Shown here: piece by piece, positions 33,660 to 46,618 of the stretch
How the letters are laid out: each line of letters opens with the position of its first letter
How positions within the stretch are numbered: the first letter of the stretch is position 1
The notes under the pieces: generated by a model
Database searches by the model: none
Told to the model about the DNA's origin: nothing
Seen by the model: only the letters and a program-made list of their open reading frames with translations
Assembly: GCA_945643635.1 (NCBI GenBank)
Contig: CALZFC010000029.1
Location: 2,715,001-2,779,000 of the forward strand
DNA from: Allodiplogaster sudhausi
Taxonomy: Eukaryota > Nematoda > Chromadorea > Rhabditida > Diplogasteridae
Direction of reading: 5' to 3'
Length of the DNA: 64,000 nt
Program-made: the position numbers and the translations under genes

Positions 33660-36600
33660 TTAGAAGAATTGTAAAGATATCTCGACGAGTAATATAACTA
33701 GGCTGATCGTGCAGAGAACCGCATACGCCTGCAAGCGTATATATGAGCCAGTTTTCTTTTAACACATATAAGCTAAAAAGAAGACCATCTTTATCGGCTT
33801 TTTCTCTCCTTCTCTGAATCTCCTTCTCTAACACTCTGAGTGCGACGCTCTTGCCATTCGACTCGGAAGCAAGAAAGTAGGTTATTCAGGGAGATTCAGA
33901 GAACACACAGAGATTGCTCATCTTCACCCCCTCCTTTAACTCTCATTCTAGAGTGTTCGATATTCGCACTCACAATCAGAAGGCTTTTTGTGACCTGTGA
34001 AACAGCAGACGAAAGAATTAGAGAGTGAGTTGCCTACTTTTAGGACAGACGCCGCAATTCAAATTATAAACACCAAAAAACTTTCGGCCTCCATTAATAG
34101 CCCCGTTTCCCACTTACGAGTATGACAGAGAGGAATTGCTCGATACGGAGCGGATCCGTCGGTCGTGCACGCGGTGGTCGGTACGGATGGAAGGTCTTCT
34201 TTGAACGCGATTGCATTGTTTGCATGCCTTCAAAACCATGCGCATAATTCACACTCCTTGCCCGTGTCTAATGATGACGCAACAAGTGTTGAACGCATCA
34301 ATCGATATTGTGTTCACTGGGTCAACCTGAGTACGTCCACCTGATTGCCCTGGGACAATCTGGGTACGCTAGGTCAACATGGGTTCGCTCACTCAACCTG
34401 GGTATGCCAGGGCGATAGCGCGGTTGAGACGTTCGAGCAGACCGCGCCGCCGCGTGTTCACCATGAACGAGGTCGCAATATACGGAAGCTGAGTGTCACT
34501 CGCGAAGAGAAGGCGAGAGGTCTCATTGAAGAGGACAACATCGGATCTTCAAAGCAGCACGAAATTCAACTATAATATATTTAAAATTATTGTATTCGCT
34601 CTCTAAAGTTCACTCGTACATACCAGTGCCAGGCAAAATTGCGCGAATTCAAGAGTGGGTTTTTGTATTCTTTTAGTTAGCAGCGAAGGTTGTTCAAACT
34701 TGACTCAGAGATTTTTTTTATATGTAAGACAAAAGAAGTGTTCTGAAATTTCCGCCAACTTCATCTCGCCAATTGGAGCGTTGAAGATGGAGAAGCGCAA
34801 CGGCTTCGCGGCCTCAGCGAACATTTCGCGAAAATTGATGACGTCATAAAACCTTCAAGGATATATTGTTAAGAGAGCCAATCTGAGAGACTCGACCACG
34901 GGTGTGCAGGGAATAAAATTATTTTTTTGATTTTAATTTTATTTGAAGGGTTACTGTAGCACCCTATGGGGATTCCAAAAACATTTTTTTCAAAAATGTA
35001 TTTTTGTTTTTAAGCACAGTATACCTCGAAATGTCGAAATCAGTTAAATAGCCATAACTGTTTGTAAACTCAACGCAATTGAATTTTGAAAAGTTTATTA
35101 CGTTCAGCAATCACAGGGGCATAAAAAAGTCATACAAATGAAAAAAAATCATTTAAGGGGTCATATTGACACCCAAATGTATCGGAGGTGCGGTTTGGGC
35201 ACGAAAACGTTTCGAGCGCGCGAATACGACATCACCACGTGAAAGAGGAGCATTTAAAACCCCTAGTACAATGGTTGACTAAAGGATTGTAGGGCGTATT
35301 GGTATCCTAATTTCCGCCTGAACATTCACATTTGCTCAAACTCGTGAGCAGGAATATTGGCATAAATCGCTTCAAACTCAACAATGGGCAACATTAGAGT
35401 GATCATTCGATTTGTCCTCTTAAAACTAACAAAACAGTTCCAAAATAGGCATGAATTTGCTTTTAATTTCACTTTTTCAACACTTTTTTGAAAAAACCCT
35501 TTTTTCTGTGTCTTGAAATCGGCACCTTTTCGCCTGTTTCTGATATTTGTTGAGAAGAGCGCGCCATAGTTTTACCTTTGTAAGAAAGAGCATTTAATTT
35601 TACGTAGTTTACATAGGTTTTCAACTGAATTGGACGACGTAATAGATGCGATTTTGCTTCCAGAAACTCCTAACTCCGCAAATTATCAAAATTTTAAATC
35701 GCCGAATCATTCCCGAGCAGGTAGTTCTTGAGCTAGAAACAAGATGGGATTGTTCACCAGTCGATTTCATGCAGATATGGTATATTTGTACAACATTACA
35801 AAAAAATAATTGGTAAGTTGTTTTTTCGTATCTCAAATAATTCCCCAATAACTACGGAAATGTAACTTTATGACTCATTTTCAAAGGAATTTCTGGAATT
35901 TATCTTTCACCACATGAAAGAACGGGTTTTTTAAACCTGTACAATTGCCCATCACTTCAATATAGCTACAATCTTTTCGATAATCTATAATTAGAGACAG
36001 AAATCCGATGACTTTTTATAACAGGAAGGCTGTATATTGAAAATGATGAAGCAAAAAGTATTATTATAAAGAATAAAATTGTCTTTCTTCTCTCATAACC
36101 TATAACATACAGCAAACGAACGATTTGAAAAAAAAAATTTTTTTTTTGGAAAAAAAGTCATCGGATTTCTGTCTCTAATTATAGATTATCGAAAAGATTG
36201 TAGCTATATTGAAGTGATGGGCAATTGTACAGGTTTAAAAAACCCGTTCTTTCATGTGGTGAAAGATAAATTCCAGAAATTCCTTTGAAAATGAGTCATA
36301 AAGTTACATTTCCGTAGTTATTGGGGAATTATTTGAGATACGAAAAAACAACTTACCAATTATTTTTTTGTAATGTTGTACAAATATACCATATCTGCAT
36401 GAAATCGACTGGTGAACAATCCCATCTTGTTTCTAGCTCAAGAACTACCTGCTCGAGAATGATTCGGCGATTTAAAATTTTGATAATTTGCGGAGTTAGG
36501 AGTTTCTGGAAGCAAAATCGCATCTATTACGTCGTCCAATTCAGTTGAAAACCTATGTAAACTACGTAAAATTAAATGCTCTTTCTTACAAAGGTAAAAC

Positions 36601-39600
36601 TATGGCGCGCTCTTCTCAACAAATATTAGAAACAGGCGAAAAGGTGCCGATTTCAAGACACAGAAAAAAGGGTTTTTTCAAAAAAGTGTTGAAAAAGTGA
36701 AATTAAAAGCAAATTCATGCCTATTTTGGAACTGTTTTGTTAGTTTTAAGAGGACAAATCGAATGATCACTCTAATGTTGCCCATTGTTGAGTTTGAAGC
36801 GATTTATGCCAATTTTCCTGCTCACGAGTTTGAGCAAATGTGAATGTTCAGGCGGAAATTAGGATACCAATACGCCCTACAATCCTTTAGTCAACCATTG
36901 TACCAGGGGTTTTAAATGCTCCTCTTTCACGTGGTGGTGTCGTATTCGCGCGCTCGAAACGTTTTCGTGCCCAAACCGCACCTCCGATACATTTGGATGT
37001 CAATATGACCCCTTAAATGATTTTTTTTTTCAAAAAAATGTGTATGACTTTTTTATGCCCCTGTGATTGCTGAACGTTATAAACTTTTCAAAATTCAATT
37101 TCGTTGAGTTTACAAAAAGTTATGGCTATTTAACTGATTTCGACATTTCGAGGTATACTGTGCTTAAAAACAAAAATAAATTTTTGAAAAAAATGTTTTT
37201 GGAATCCCCATAGGATGCTACAGTTACCCTTCAAATAAAATTAAAATCAAAAAAATAATTTTATTCCCTGCACTACCTTAATAGGCCCGTGGTCGAATCT
37301 CTCAGACAGGCTCTCTTAAATGCATGAGAGTTATCGATTGAAAGAAAGAAAAAAAAGAAATCATAGAAAATATTATATGCCTACAACTCGGCCTACTACA
37401 ACTAGTTGTTGGAAGAAGAAGACCTGTCCTGTAGCGTCCGAAACTGCTCGCATTCATTGGCCAGACATTCGTAGGAAAAGTTTTGCTTAATCACATTATT
37501 GGAGGAAATTCAATTTACCCCCAAAAAGTACCTTTCCAGGAAAGACCACTGGCGATCGGTAGTCGAGCTCTGAGAGGGCACGAATTGCCTGAAAGAGAGA
37601 AGTATTTTATGGCACCTCAAAAAGAAGCTTTTTTTAAATCCCATTGTTGAATCTAATTTTTTCAGACTAATTTCATTCGAAAATACTGTTTGCAAAGGTT
37701 TAGCGAAGGCTATTTGAAAAAAAGTAAATAAAAATATGACCTCCTGAACCGTCTGGACGGGATAGCCCCTCGAAGTGTTGATGGTGAGAACGACAAGAAA
37801 TGAAGATGCAATGATCGTTGCCAGGATGGCCGTGCACAGCATCCACGGCGCAAGCAGAATAGTCATACTTAACGGCATCTGACATTCAAGGAGAATATTC
37901 TTAGACGTCGGAAATGTCTACTGTTAAATGTCAATTCTAAAATGTAAACTCGCAAATGTCAATTCTAAAATGTCAACTCTAAAAAATGTCTAATTTAAAA
38001 TGTCAGCTTTAAAAAGCCAACTTTGTATAATGTCACTCACGACAATGCCAATTCTCAAATGTTAACTCTCCAACACCAAGCCACACCTTTCCATGGCAGA
38101 CGAAGCTCTGCTTCAGCAGCATTCCACCAATGATAATCGAGTGCACGCACACGTCTTGTCCCTTGTTGAGAACTCTGGAAAGTGTGCGTAACACATTTAT
38201 GTCTGTACATATATTTCATGTCTACTGACAAAAGTATCATATTGCGTAGCTATTTCTTGTAGTTCATGTTGCGCTATCTTTATTTTCTTCTCATTGTGTG
38301 TTCTGGCCGGTTCTGGCCACGCTTTTGCAAGCACACACCTCGCGTGGCATTCTCGAATGAAGATGAGCACACTGCACACGAGGAAGCAAGCGACAACGGC
38401 GATGACGCACGAATCGTGCGAGAACAACATGAAGATTCTCTAAAATGAACTTTGGTCCTGACGCTAAAATCTACAGTAATCCTCAAGTAAACAGAAAAGA
38501 CCTGTGGATTTTAGGCTAAATAGTCAGCGTCTGTAAGAGGAGTAGAAAAGAATTCTAATAGAAACTGTCATTCATTATAGAAACCAAGAACTCAAGTTTG
38601 ATTTCGCGCCATTTTGCCTGACACAAGGCCTAGAGAGCATGCCATTTAGAGAGACGCGACTACAGTAGTCAAGAAAATTCAAAGACATTACGGTTGCGGT
38701 TTGTGGCCCTTTAAGTCATTTTTTACATACATGTGCCGTAGTTTTCTTATCTTCCTTAATCGAATACACCTGTGGTTGTAGAGGGAGAAGAAGAAGGAGA
38801 TGAAGAAAAAAAAAGAACAAGAGACTTTAAAGAAATTGTTGTTTCAGACAACTTGTTAAACGCGGTTGTTTCAAAAAAAAAAATTTTTTTTGTGTAATAA
38901 AGGCTGACTGAAGAATCGATTCGAAGTGTTTCGCCGGCGTAGTAACCGTTCGTGAAAAACATGAATGGCGTAGTGAATCCTATCTTAAAATTTAACCTTT
39001 CTTCATCCATATTAATTTTCATAATCAATAATATAATAATAATAATAATTTATTTTCACTTTTTATTACCAATCAATAGGTGAAGTTAAATTTGATTACT
39101 TATCAACCTCTAATGTTCATTTTCATAGCCAATCAACAGTGCTCCCCAACTTCTCTGCCCACTTCGCTCCGATTAAGCAGGAAGAACAGCGGAAACGCGA
39201 TGTCGGCCTTATCTAAATGACGTTGCGTAAAGAAGAAGAGAGAAAAAGAAGAAAAATGTGCGTTTGTTGGACGAAAATTTTTATTAGATTTCTTATTTTT
39301 ATTGGAATTAAACATATTAATATAAGAGCACAAAACTCAACCATAACCTCAAAGAGCACAAAACTCAACCATAACCTATTTCAATTTTCCTAACCTTTAT
39401 AATTTCTCTCGAATAAAAAAAAAATGTTTCGAATTCAAGATTGAGTTTGGCTACTTTATGCAAAATGAGAATAAATAGGAGAAAAAACTAGCTAAGTACC
39501 TGTCAAGATGGCTTCAATAGCATCATCGCCGTTGAGAGCAGTGTCCGGGAGAAGGGTCCAGTTGGCTTCTCTTGCAAGTTGCAGAATCGTCAGCAGAAAC

Positions 39601-39940
39601 TCGACGGCATAGCCAGGACGGGCACACTTTTGGAGCGGCTACAAATAATGTATGTATACGTTACCGAACAAATAATGTATACATACGTTACTGTCCACGA
39701 GCTAGGGCTCGGAGTGGTTCAGAGTCCCATTGAATACATGCTAGATACATAGTACATATGGGTAGCCAGACGAAGAAGTAAGACACAGTCGACATAACAT
39801 TCCAAAACAGCTATGTATATAGTATATATGTGGCTCTCATCCATTTAATAGCTCGACCTGATTCTGGCAATTCTTGAGGGTCGAAAATGGCGGAAAGTTG
39901 TGAAGGCCATAGAGACGAAGTGTACCAACGGACATACAAG
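33660..39940 (-). CDS. Ionotropic receptor (iGluR/IR-like), copy X
   Basis: Ligand-gated cation channel of the ionotropic glutamate receptor superfamily, lacking the amino-terminal domain; plausibly chemosensory. Thirteen exons: 39858-39940, 39500-39638, 39163-39212, 38909-38983, 38339-38439, 38087-38174, 37741-37878, 37532-37588, 37424-37485, 34760-34852, 34398-34546, 34118-34227 and 33660-33728 (TAA), about 405 residues. S1: LRLYGLHNFPPF, ARPGYAVEFLLTILQLA, KADIAFPLFFLLNRSE, FTTPFMFFTNGYYAGE. M1 is in FSHDSCVIAVVACFLVCSVL; pore loop IIIGGMLLKQSFVCHG; M3 APWMLCTAILATIIASSFLV, then YPVQTVQE. S2 includes SRLLFASDTQLPYIATSFM. M4: VLCTISLVILLVEISL. All phases match copy Y. A 2.4-kb fold-back element sits in intron 9. 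No signal-peptide exon was found; an ATG lies just after the first acceptor. Confidence 0.82.
34310..34397 (-). repeat. Degenerate GGTCAACCTGGGTACG minisatellite after receptor X exon 11
   Basis: Short imperfect repeats around GGTCAAC(C/A)TGGGTACG(C/T) start at the donor of exon 34398-34546. They correspond in position to the much cleaner minisatellite in copy Y at 50578-50755. Confidence 0.55.
34873..37315. mobile_element. Fold-back element in receptor X intron, TTAA-flanked
   Basis: Near-perfect inverted repeat with arms of about 1.15 kb (34873-36017 and 36152-37315) and a short AT-rich spacer. The ends are GAGAGCC and GGCTCTC, flanked on both sides by TTAA (34869-34872 and 37316-37319). 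Mirrored 75-codon open frames in the two arms (35621-35848 and 36321-36548) are almost identical because the arms are; they resemble no transposase. The element fills nearly the whole intron between exons 37424-37485 and 34760-34852. Confidence 0.85.
37905..38070. repeat. AAATGTCAACTCTAA-type tandem repeat in receptor X intron 6
   Basis: About ten degenerate units of 15-17 bp (AATGTCAATTCTAA, AATGTCAACTCTAA and similar) fill the intron between exons 38087-38174 and 37741-37878. Receptor Y has no equivalent in its intron. Confidence 0.7.
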
Positions 39941-40870
39941 CTGAAGTAAAGGATTGTTTTTTTAAAATAAGTCTTGAGGCAAACAAAAGATGCAGGGAAC
40001 GAAAGGTTAGGTACGCTGCATATTTACTGCAGTACTCCATCTGTCTAGTTTATACAGCATGCAATAGCAAAAAAAATAAATTAGGTATCTACTATGAAAC
40101 AAGATATTCCTTGTGATGTCTCAAGCATCTCCTAAATGGGTCCTCGAAATTTATCTCCACCTATCCTCTGCGACAATTGCTCGCACTCGCAGTATTGCCT
40201 GATATCTATCTCCGAAGCATGGGCTCCTTACCTTTCCATATATTGTTGACAGATCTTCTTGAGTCTCGCTACGCTCTAGTTTTCCACTCGTAATTCCTAT
40301 GCCTCATTCTCTTTATCTTCAATATATGATGATGATCCCTACGGCACATGACCACAGCTTTCGGATGTATTATCTGTGGGTGCCAAAATTTTTTTAAATT
40401 GTCTCTCCAAATATTTAAATGCTTTAAATTAATTCATGTATCCATCAATACTTTGCACTTTTTTTTCCTTTATTCGTTATTTCCTAAGAGGAAACAAAAT
40501 GAACAGGCAAGAATTTTATTACGACATTTACTCAGCAAAAGTTTGAAGAGTAGTCAAGACATGGCGTTAAAAGAAGGAATATCAACAACAAAAAAGATAA
40601 ACAACTACATATATACATTCACTATTATCCTGATATGGGTAAATCAACTGAATATATCTGGTATAAATATTGGAACTTCATAAGAAACATTCAAGAAGCA
40701 CAAAACAGCAACAATATTCTAAGTTGCTTTATTTAGCATCATAAGGCAAGGTCGTTCTAAAATGTCAGTTCAAATTGACCATTTAGCATCACAAGGAAAG
40801 ATAAAAGTGTTTGAAACTGAAAATTGAAAGCAGCTGAAATAGAATTCAGCTACTTCATATCAAACTGTCA

Positions 40871-43800
40871 TCATGGCTTGCTTATAGTTGCGCGTGAGTG
40901 TATAAGTTGACTGGAAACTGTAATTTTGGTGCGAAGAAATGATCTGAAAAAGGTGAAGAGGCCACGAAGCATATGTATTTGCAGATATTAAAAAAGGGCT
41001 TTTAATAATAACTCTGCCTTCTTTTGAAGGTGTTGTTGAAGTATTTTCTAGATCAGGACATATAGGGTCTACTAATCATGGTTGATTATTTTTTTCATAA
41101 TCTGTACTAAATAGATATACGTATATCTTACCTTATATCTGCTCTCAATCCTCGTGAAGTTGTCAAGAGTGCCCAAGCAGATGTGTATGCTAGAAAGTCC
41201 GAGCACACATTTGCGGTGAGGCGAGCGGTCCCTAAGTAAGTGGTGTCATGGAACGTGTAGAGGAAGACATTAGAGTAGAGCTGGAAAAATCCTTCATTAA
41301 AGGGATCAGAAACACGGTTCTCTGAATCAGCTTATACACGTCATTTCACTTTTTTGAATCCACCATATTGTCAAAAAGTAAGCATAAATTTTTGCGCAAA
41401 TGAACATAGCGGTTCGAAAACGAGAAAAACGCCTTTTTTGTGCTGCATCGTCATAAATATAAGCATTTGCATGCACACAAAGAATATTGTCTTAGACGAT
41501 AATTTTCTTGAAGCCATTGTCTTGAGATTTGTCTTAGACAAAATTGTATTGCAGGGAATAGTCTTAACCTGTCAAGACAATTTTCCAAGACAATTAAGAC
41601 AATTCGGGAGACCGCGCCGCCTCGCCCAATTGTCTTGATTGTCTTGAAGTTTCGCTGCAGACACGAAGTAGCTATCTCGTCCGATCTGGCGAGTTAGGCA
41701 ACGCCGAGCGGCGACACTAGGGGTTCACATTCACATGCGAGTGAAAGTGCTCGAAAAAACTTTTTGTGCACTAATTCTGAAAAGTAATTTTAGAAATTTG
41801 CTGTAATTTCCCGTTGTTGTTCTGAAAGTCCCCGTTGTTGAGCTGAATTCCCCCTTTCTTGTGCGTTTTAACCCTTTCCTGTGACTGTTCCCTCTTTTTT
41901 GCACGTTTTAAGAAGGCATATAAAAATATTGACATGACAGTTGTTCAACTGCAATGAGATTTGCGTGGATTGAGCATGTGCAGTAGAGAAAGTGGGTTTT
42001 TTAGGGTGATGAATACATAAAAAAAGTTAATCGATTAGAAGATGATTGCAAAATGAACGGTGAAGGATGGTTCATTGCGACTCTCTCTCTGTCTCTCTCT
42101 CTTTCTCTCTGTCTGTATCTCCCTCTCTCTCACTCTCTCTCTCTCTGCCTCTCTCTCTCTCTGCCTCTCTCTCACTCTCTCTCTCTCTCTGCCTCTCTCT
42201 CTCTATGTTTCTTCTCTCTTCCATCTAATTGCTGCGAATCGATACCAAGGATGGATTTGCGGTTATTAAATAGAATGAAGAGAGAGAGAGTTAGAGGGAG
42301 TACTAAATGAACTGTGACCGCGGTTCAAGAGAGAAGAATGAACAGCGAGATGAAGAACACGCTACAGCATTGCGCAAAACACTGTTTAAAATTGTAGTAA
42401 AAAAGCACAATTTTAAAGAAACCTTGCCCTCTTAAGTACATCCAATTGTTCTGCTCTCTCTCTCTTTCTTTCTTTCGCTCTCTCCCTTTCTCTCTCTCTC
42501 TCTCTCTCTCTCTCCACAGGCAACCTCTGCCAGAATTCAAGCATGTAAGCCGCCCTTATCATCTGGATAAGTTCTTCAGAATACAGATTGCTAGGGCGGG
42601 TAGTGTGGTGGTAGCGGGCAGGGTTGTTGGGTCTGGTTGGTCGGGTTCGGTTCCCCTTGGCTCTCTCATTCTGATTCCAGGCTATACGACGACGACTCAG
42701 CGACTCCGGACGAAATAAGGTCTGTTCTTTTGCTGTTTTTGTTTTACATCTTAGATCACATTATGCTTGCTTTTAGCTCGAATTCTGCATTTTCTAACCA
42801 AATTGGATGTTTTTAAAAGCATTTTTCATGTTTTATGCCCTTGTGGATTGCGTCAGCTGTTCTCATGTTGTTAAACAGAACCTGTTTAATATAATAAAGC
42901 GTTTTGTTTATTGTAATAAAGCGTTTTATATAATGAATACGCATACAATGTAATGATTCGAACTGCATTTGATCCGTGAGCGAGCTTGAAGATGAGAAGG
43001 GTGCGTGGCTTAGGCGCGCTGCGCGAAATTGTCTTGAGAGGTCAAGACAATTCTGCGACGCGCAATTGTCTTGACCGGGCAAGACAATTTCGTCAAGACA
43101 ATGATTGTCAAAAGCATGCAAGACAATATTGTCTTGGTGTAAATTTAAGACAAATTGTCTTGAGCGATTGTCTTGACCTCTCAAGACAATCTTCTTTGTG
43201 TGTGAATGAACATATAAGACAGTGTGAATTAAAAAATTTGGTTTTTTTTTCTCCAATTTTCGAATAAGCTGTTAAGAGAGCCAATCTGAGAGACTCGAGC
43301 ACGGGCATGTCGGGAACAAAATTATTTTTTTGATTTTTTATTCCTTCTAATGGCTTATGTAGCACCCTATAGAGATCCCAAAAAAATTGTTCCAAAATTT
43401 TTTTTCTGTTATTTCACCATGGATATGCACCGAAAACCCGAAAAAACTCAAATGATCATAACTTTGTTCGTTGTTGAGATATATTAATTTTAAACTGTTT
43501 ATTCAATTCCTAATTGAAAGGCGCACAAAAATCGTATTAAACACTTTTTAAAAAATTTTCATTAAAGGCCTCATTTTGGCATTTTAATATTTCTGGTGGT
43601 GCGTTTGAGGCGCAAACCCCCCCCCCCCCATGTTAAAAAGGTGAAAGCACCACGTGAAAGAGCGACATTTAAACCCCTAATTAGATGCCTTTCATTCAGA
43701 AATCCGTACACCTATTTTACTATTCTTTGACATGAAGCGCGCGAGTCGGTCAAATGGCGCACCGTGCAAGCGCATTCATCGATCCATAACTGTGCTCAAT

Positions 43801-46281
43801 GTCAATATTACAAAACCGTAAATATATCATCTAAGAGCTCTCACGGAGATCTTCAAATGGTACATACATACTTTTATTGAAAAGTTTCAATTTATATGGA
43901 AAATTTCGTTCTGTACAATTAGAAGGCTTAAAAAACTACTTTAGAAACATTTTCGCCTGTCGAAACCTACATCATAAGAAAGAGGATGAAATTTGCTACA
44001 AGATGAACCCCTTTCAATGAAATTCCATTCATACGATCTTTTGTTATAAGCCATAAAAATAGTGCCAATAGCGTCGCTGTCATTTTGCACAAGAATTCAC
44101 ATTTTAGGTTATTCGAATTAGAATATTCCAAATTCGAATTAGTATATTCCAATCCTTTTTTCTACAGTTTTTCCATAAGGCCTTGCTATCCTACTCTTAT
44201 GGCTTATAACAAAAGATCTTATGCATGGAATTCCATTGAAAGGGATTCACCTTGAAGCAAATTTCAGCCACTTTCTTATGATGTATGATTGGACATGGGG
44301 AAATGTTTCTGAAGTAGTTTTTTAAGCCTTCTAATTGTACAGAACGAAATTTCCCATATAAATTGAAACTTTTCAATAAAAGTATGTATGTTACATTTGA
44401 AGATCGCCGTGAGAGCTCTTAGATGATATATTTACGATTTTGTAATATTGACATTGAGCGCAGTTATGGATCGATGAATTCGCTTGCACGGTGCCTTGGC
44501 GGCCAAAAATGCGCCATTTTGACCGACTCGCGCGCTTCATGTCAAAGTATAGTAAAATAGGTGTACGGGTTTCTGAATGAAAGGCATCTAATTAGGGGTT
44601 TAAAATGTCGCTCTTTCACGTGGTGCTTTCACCTTTTTAACATGGGAGGGGGGGTTTGTGCCTCAAACGCACCACCAGAAATATTAAATGCCAAAATGAG
44701 GCCTTTAATGAAAATTTTTTAAAAAGTGTTTAATACGATTTTTGTGCGCCTTTCAATTAGGAATTGAATAAACAGTTTAAAATTAATATATCTCAACAAT
44801 CTGGCAATTTTAACGATCGTCAATAATGGCAAACAGTGGAATATTCTACATCCACAATGGAATATTCTAAATCCGTGCCAAAAATAACAGCATACTCGAA
44901 AATTGCAGAAAAAAACCAAATTTTTTAATTCACACTGTCTTATATACATACAATAGCGTCAACGTCGAATGGTCACGAATGAATCGGATGTCTAGATAGA
45001 GTATATTTTTTTACGTGCTCTTTTTTCTAAAATAAAAATATATGTAGAATATTGTTCATAAATTTTACGAACCGACAAGAAGCAAGTCAGAAGAGCAATT
45101 GTAGTCTGTACTGCGCAAACAATTATGAGGATCCGCTCTGTCTTCGATGAGATCAAACTTCCTCCCTAATTGTAAGTCATTTTTTTATATTGTTACTCTC
45201 AATCTCTTTCCTGGCGCTGACTTTCCAGCACATCAAAAGTACGGCGGTCGCTGATGTACACGCGCATGAGAGAAGGCCCAAGACGGCGGAAGAGATCGAG
45301 ATTGCCAATGACGATGAGTACTGCGCATTTCTCTATTTATTTATTCAAACATCATAGAAAACAACGAGTACCCAAGGCAGCCACTTGTTGTAGTAGAAGG
45401 TGACGGTGCGCGTGGTGGCCGATAAGAAGTGCTCGGTAGGCAGCATTGGAAAGAAGACGACAATCGGGAACAGAACTACGACGACGATGAGGGGGCGACT
45501 CAGTCGGTCCCAAAACTGGAATGGAATGGGGCTTGGGAGACTCTTATTTATTTATTTAGTTGATTAATTAATTAATTAATTAATTAATTAATTTATCGTA
45601 CATGAAATTAATATTTCAATGTGATAGCACAAATATGTTCAAGAAAGAAGATGCCATTCATGAGGAGGCCATTACTGAAAGAGATTGGGGAAGAAATGGG
45701 AATAGACATAGTCATTCTCGAAATTTAGCGCTGACCGCCGGCATTGTTAACGGCCGAATCACAATCGAAAGATGTTGTAGCGAATAAAGGAACGTTATGA
45801 AGAAGTGAAGGCTGATCTGCCAACAGTACGACGTATAGACGAGCATATTCGCGTGAGATGGACCCGAGAAAAGAGGAAGAAGCGACGGGCAGAGTGGAGA
45901 ATTGACAAGCGCCAACGGTAGCACATCCAACAGCAGCAGTACTGGATTCTATCAAAGAAATCAAAATAAACATAAATTTATAAATGTAAATATAAAAAAA
46001 ACTTAGCGCTGTCTTGATCCGAAAAGTCCTTACATTCAAAAAATATATGCCCAACTTATGGTTAGCACCCCAATACAAGAGAAACTCACACAAATTGCTC
46101 CGGTAACGAAAAGCTTGAAGAAGAGGGAATTGTATGGCGGCTTCCACTTGTTATGCATAAAGGTTGCGATGATTGTGAACTCGACGTCAGTCGATATGAC
46201 ACCAAAGAGGAGACGGAAGAGTTGAACAGCAAACGAGAAGACCTTCTTATCGGCCCGCTCACAAACAGTTCCTTCGCTCAT
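40871..46281 (-). CDS. Srg-like serpentine 7TM chemoreceptor
   Basis: G-protein-coupled receptor of the nematode Srg superfamily; expected in the membrane of sensory neurons. Seven exons: 46090-46281, 45736-45948, 45372-45515, 45222-45320, 45073-45165, 41132-41280 and 40871-40943 (TGA), about 320 residues, the usual family length. All phases agree. The ATG lies 9 bases after a strong acceptor (AAAATTGCAG), which fits trans-splicing. TM1/TM2: VEFTIIATFMHNKWKPPYNS, then LFFKLFVTGAI. TM3 end: YCWQISLHFFITFLYSLQHL with SIVIRP, the family hallmark. TM4: PLIVVVVLFPIVVFFP. TM5: SLAISISSAVLGLLSCA. TM6: SKTERILIIVCAVQTT. TM7: DFLAYTSAWALLTTSRGLR. The short basic tail is RTKITVSSQ. Intron 5 is 3.8 kb and carries two repeat elements. 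It lies between receptors X and Y on the same strand. Srg versus a sister family (Srx, Sru) is not settled. Confidence 0.85.
41470..43206. mobile_element. Element with ATTGTCTTGA-rich inverted ends
   Basis: The two ends are inverted copies (left CACACAAAGAATATTGTCTT, right AAGACAATCTTCTTTGTGTG). Each terminal block of about 170 bp (41485-41645 and 43028-43195) is packed with short direct and inverted copies of ATTGTCTTGA. The middle holds CT tracts (42080-42215 and 42450-42515) and unique AT-rich sequence with no recognisable transposase. It lies in intron 5 of the 7TM gene. Confidence 0.65.
42080..42515 (+). repeat. (CT)n tracts inside the ATTGTCTTGA element
   Basis: Two CT-rich blocks, 42080-42215 and 42450-42515, of the same type as those in the left half of the window. 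Here they lie inside a putative mobile element. Confidence 0.85.
43208..44948. mobile_element. Fold-back element in the 7TM receptor intron
   Basis: Inverted-repeat arms of about 0.8 kb meet near 44080-44130. Outer ends: ATAAGACAGTGTGAATTAAA on the left and its complement ending at 44942 on the right. Inside the left arm, at 43272, is TTAA followed by GAGAGCCAATCTGAGAGACT, the same end sequence as the element at 34873. The right arm lacks that segment, so the element is truncated or rearranged on that side. It shares GCGCACAAAAA and the following AT-rich motif with the fold-backs at 34.9 and 60.2 kb. Confidence 0.75.
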
Positions 46282-46344
46282 CGCTCTTCTGCAATTTTAA
46301 GTGAGAGAAAATCTACTAAACGTAAAAAAAAGAAGAACACTATA

Positions 46345-46540
46345 CCATATATGACGGTGCAAACAAAAAAAAAGGTCGTTTTTGCGTTTTCGACCTATTA
46401 TGCACATTTGCGCACAAATGTACGAGTACTTTTTGACCAATTTGGCATATTCGTGTGGAATATTCCAAAAAAGTGTGCATAACGGAGCGAAAACGCAAAA
46501 ATGACCGTTTTTTTTAGTTTGCACCGTCATATGTATATGG
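46345..46540. repeat. Short inverted-repeat element (MITE-like)
   Basis: Arms of about 65 bp. The left reads ATGACGGTGCAAAC, an A run, then TTTTTGCGTTTTCG. The right is the complement, ending GTTTGCACCGTCAT. The spacer contains GGAATATTCC. It lies just upstream of the 7TM receptor start and has no coding capacity. Confidence 0.75.
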
Positions 46541-46618
46541 AAAAAAAACACAAATTTCGTCTGAAAAAAAAGAAACTCGGCGATTTCAAGGCAATCTCTC
46601 AGGCAAGCTTTGTATTAT

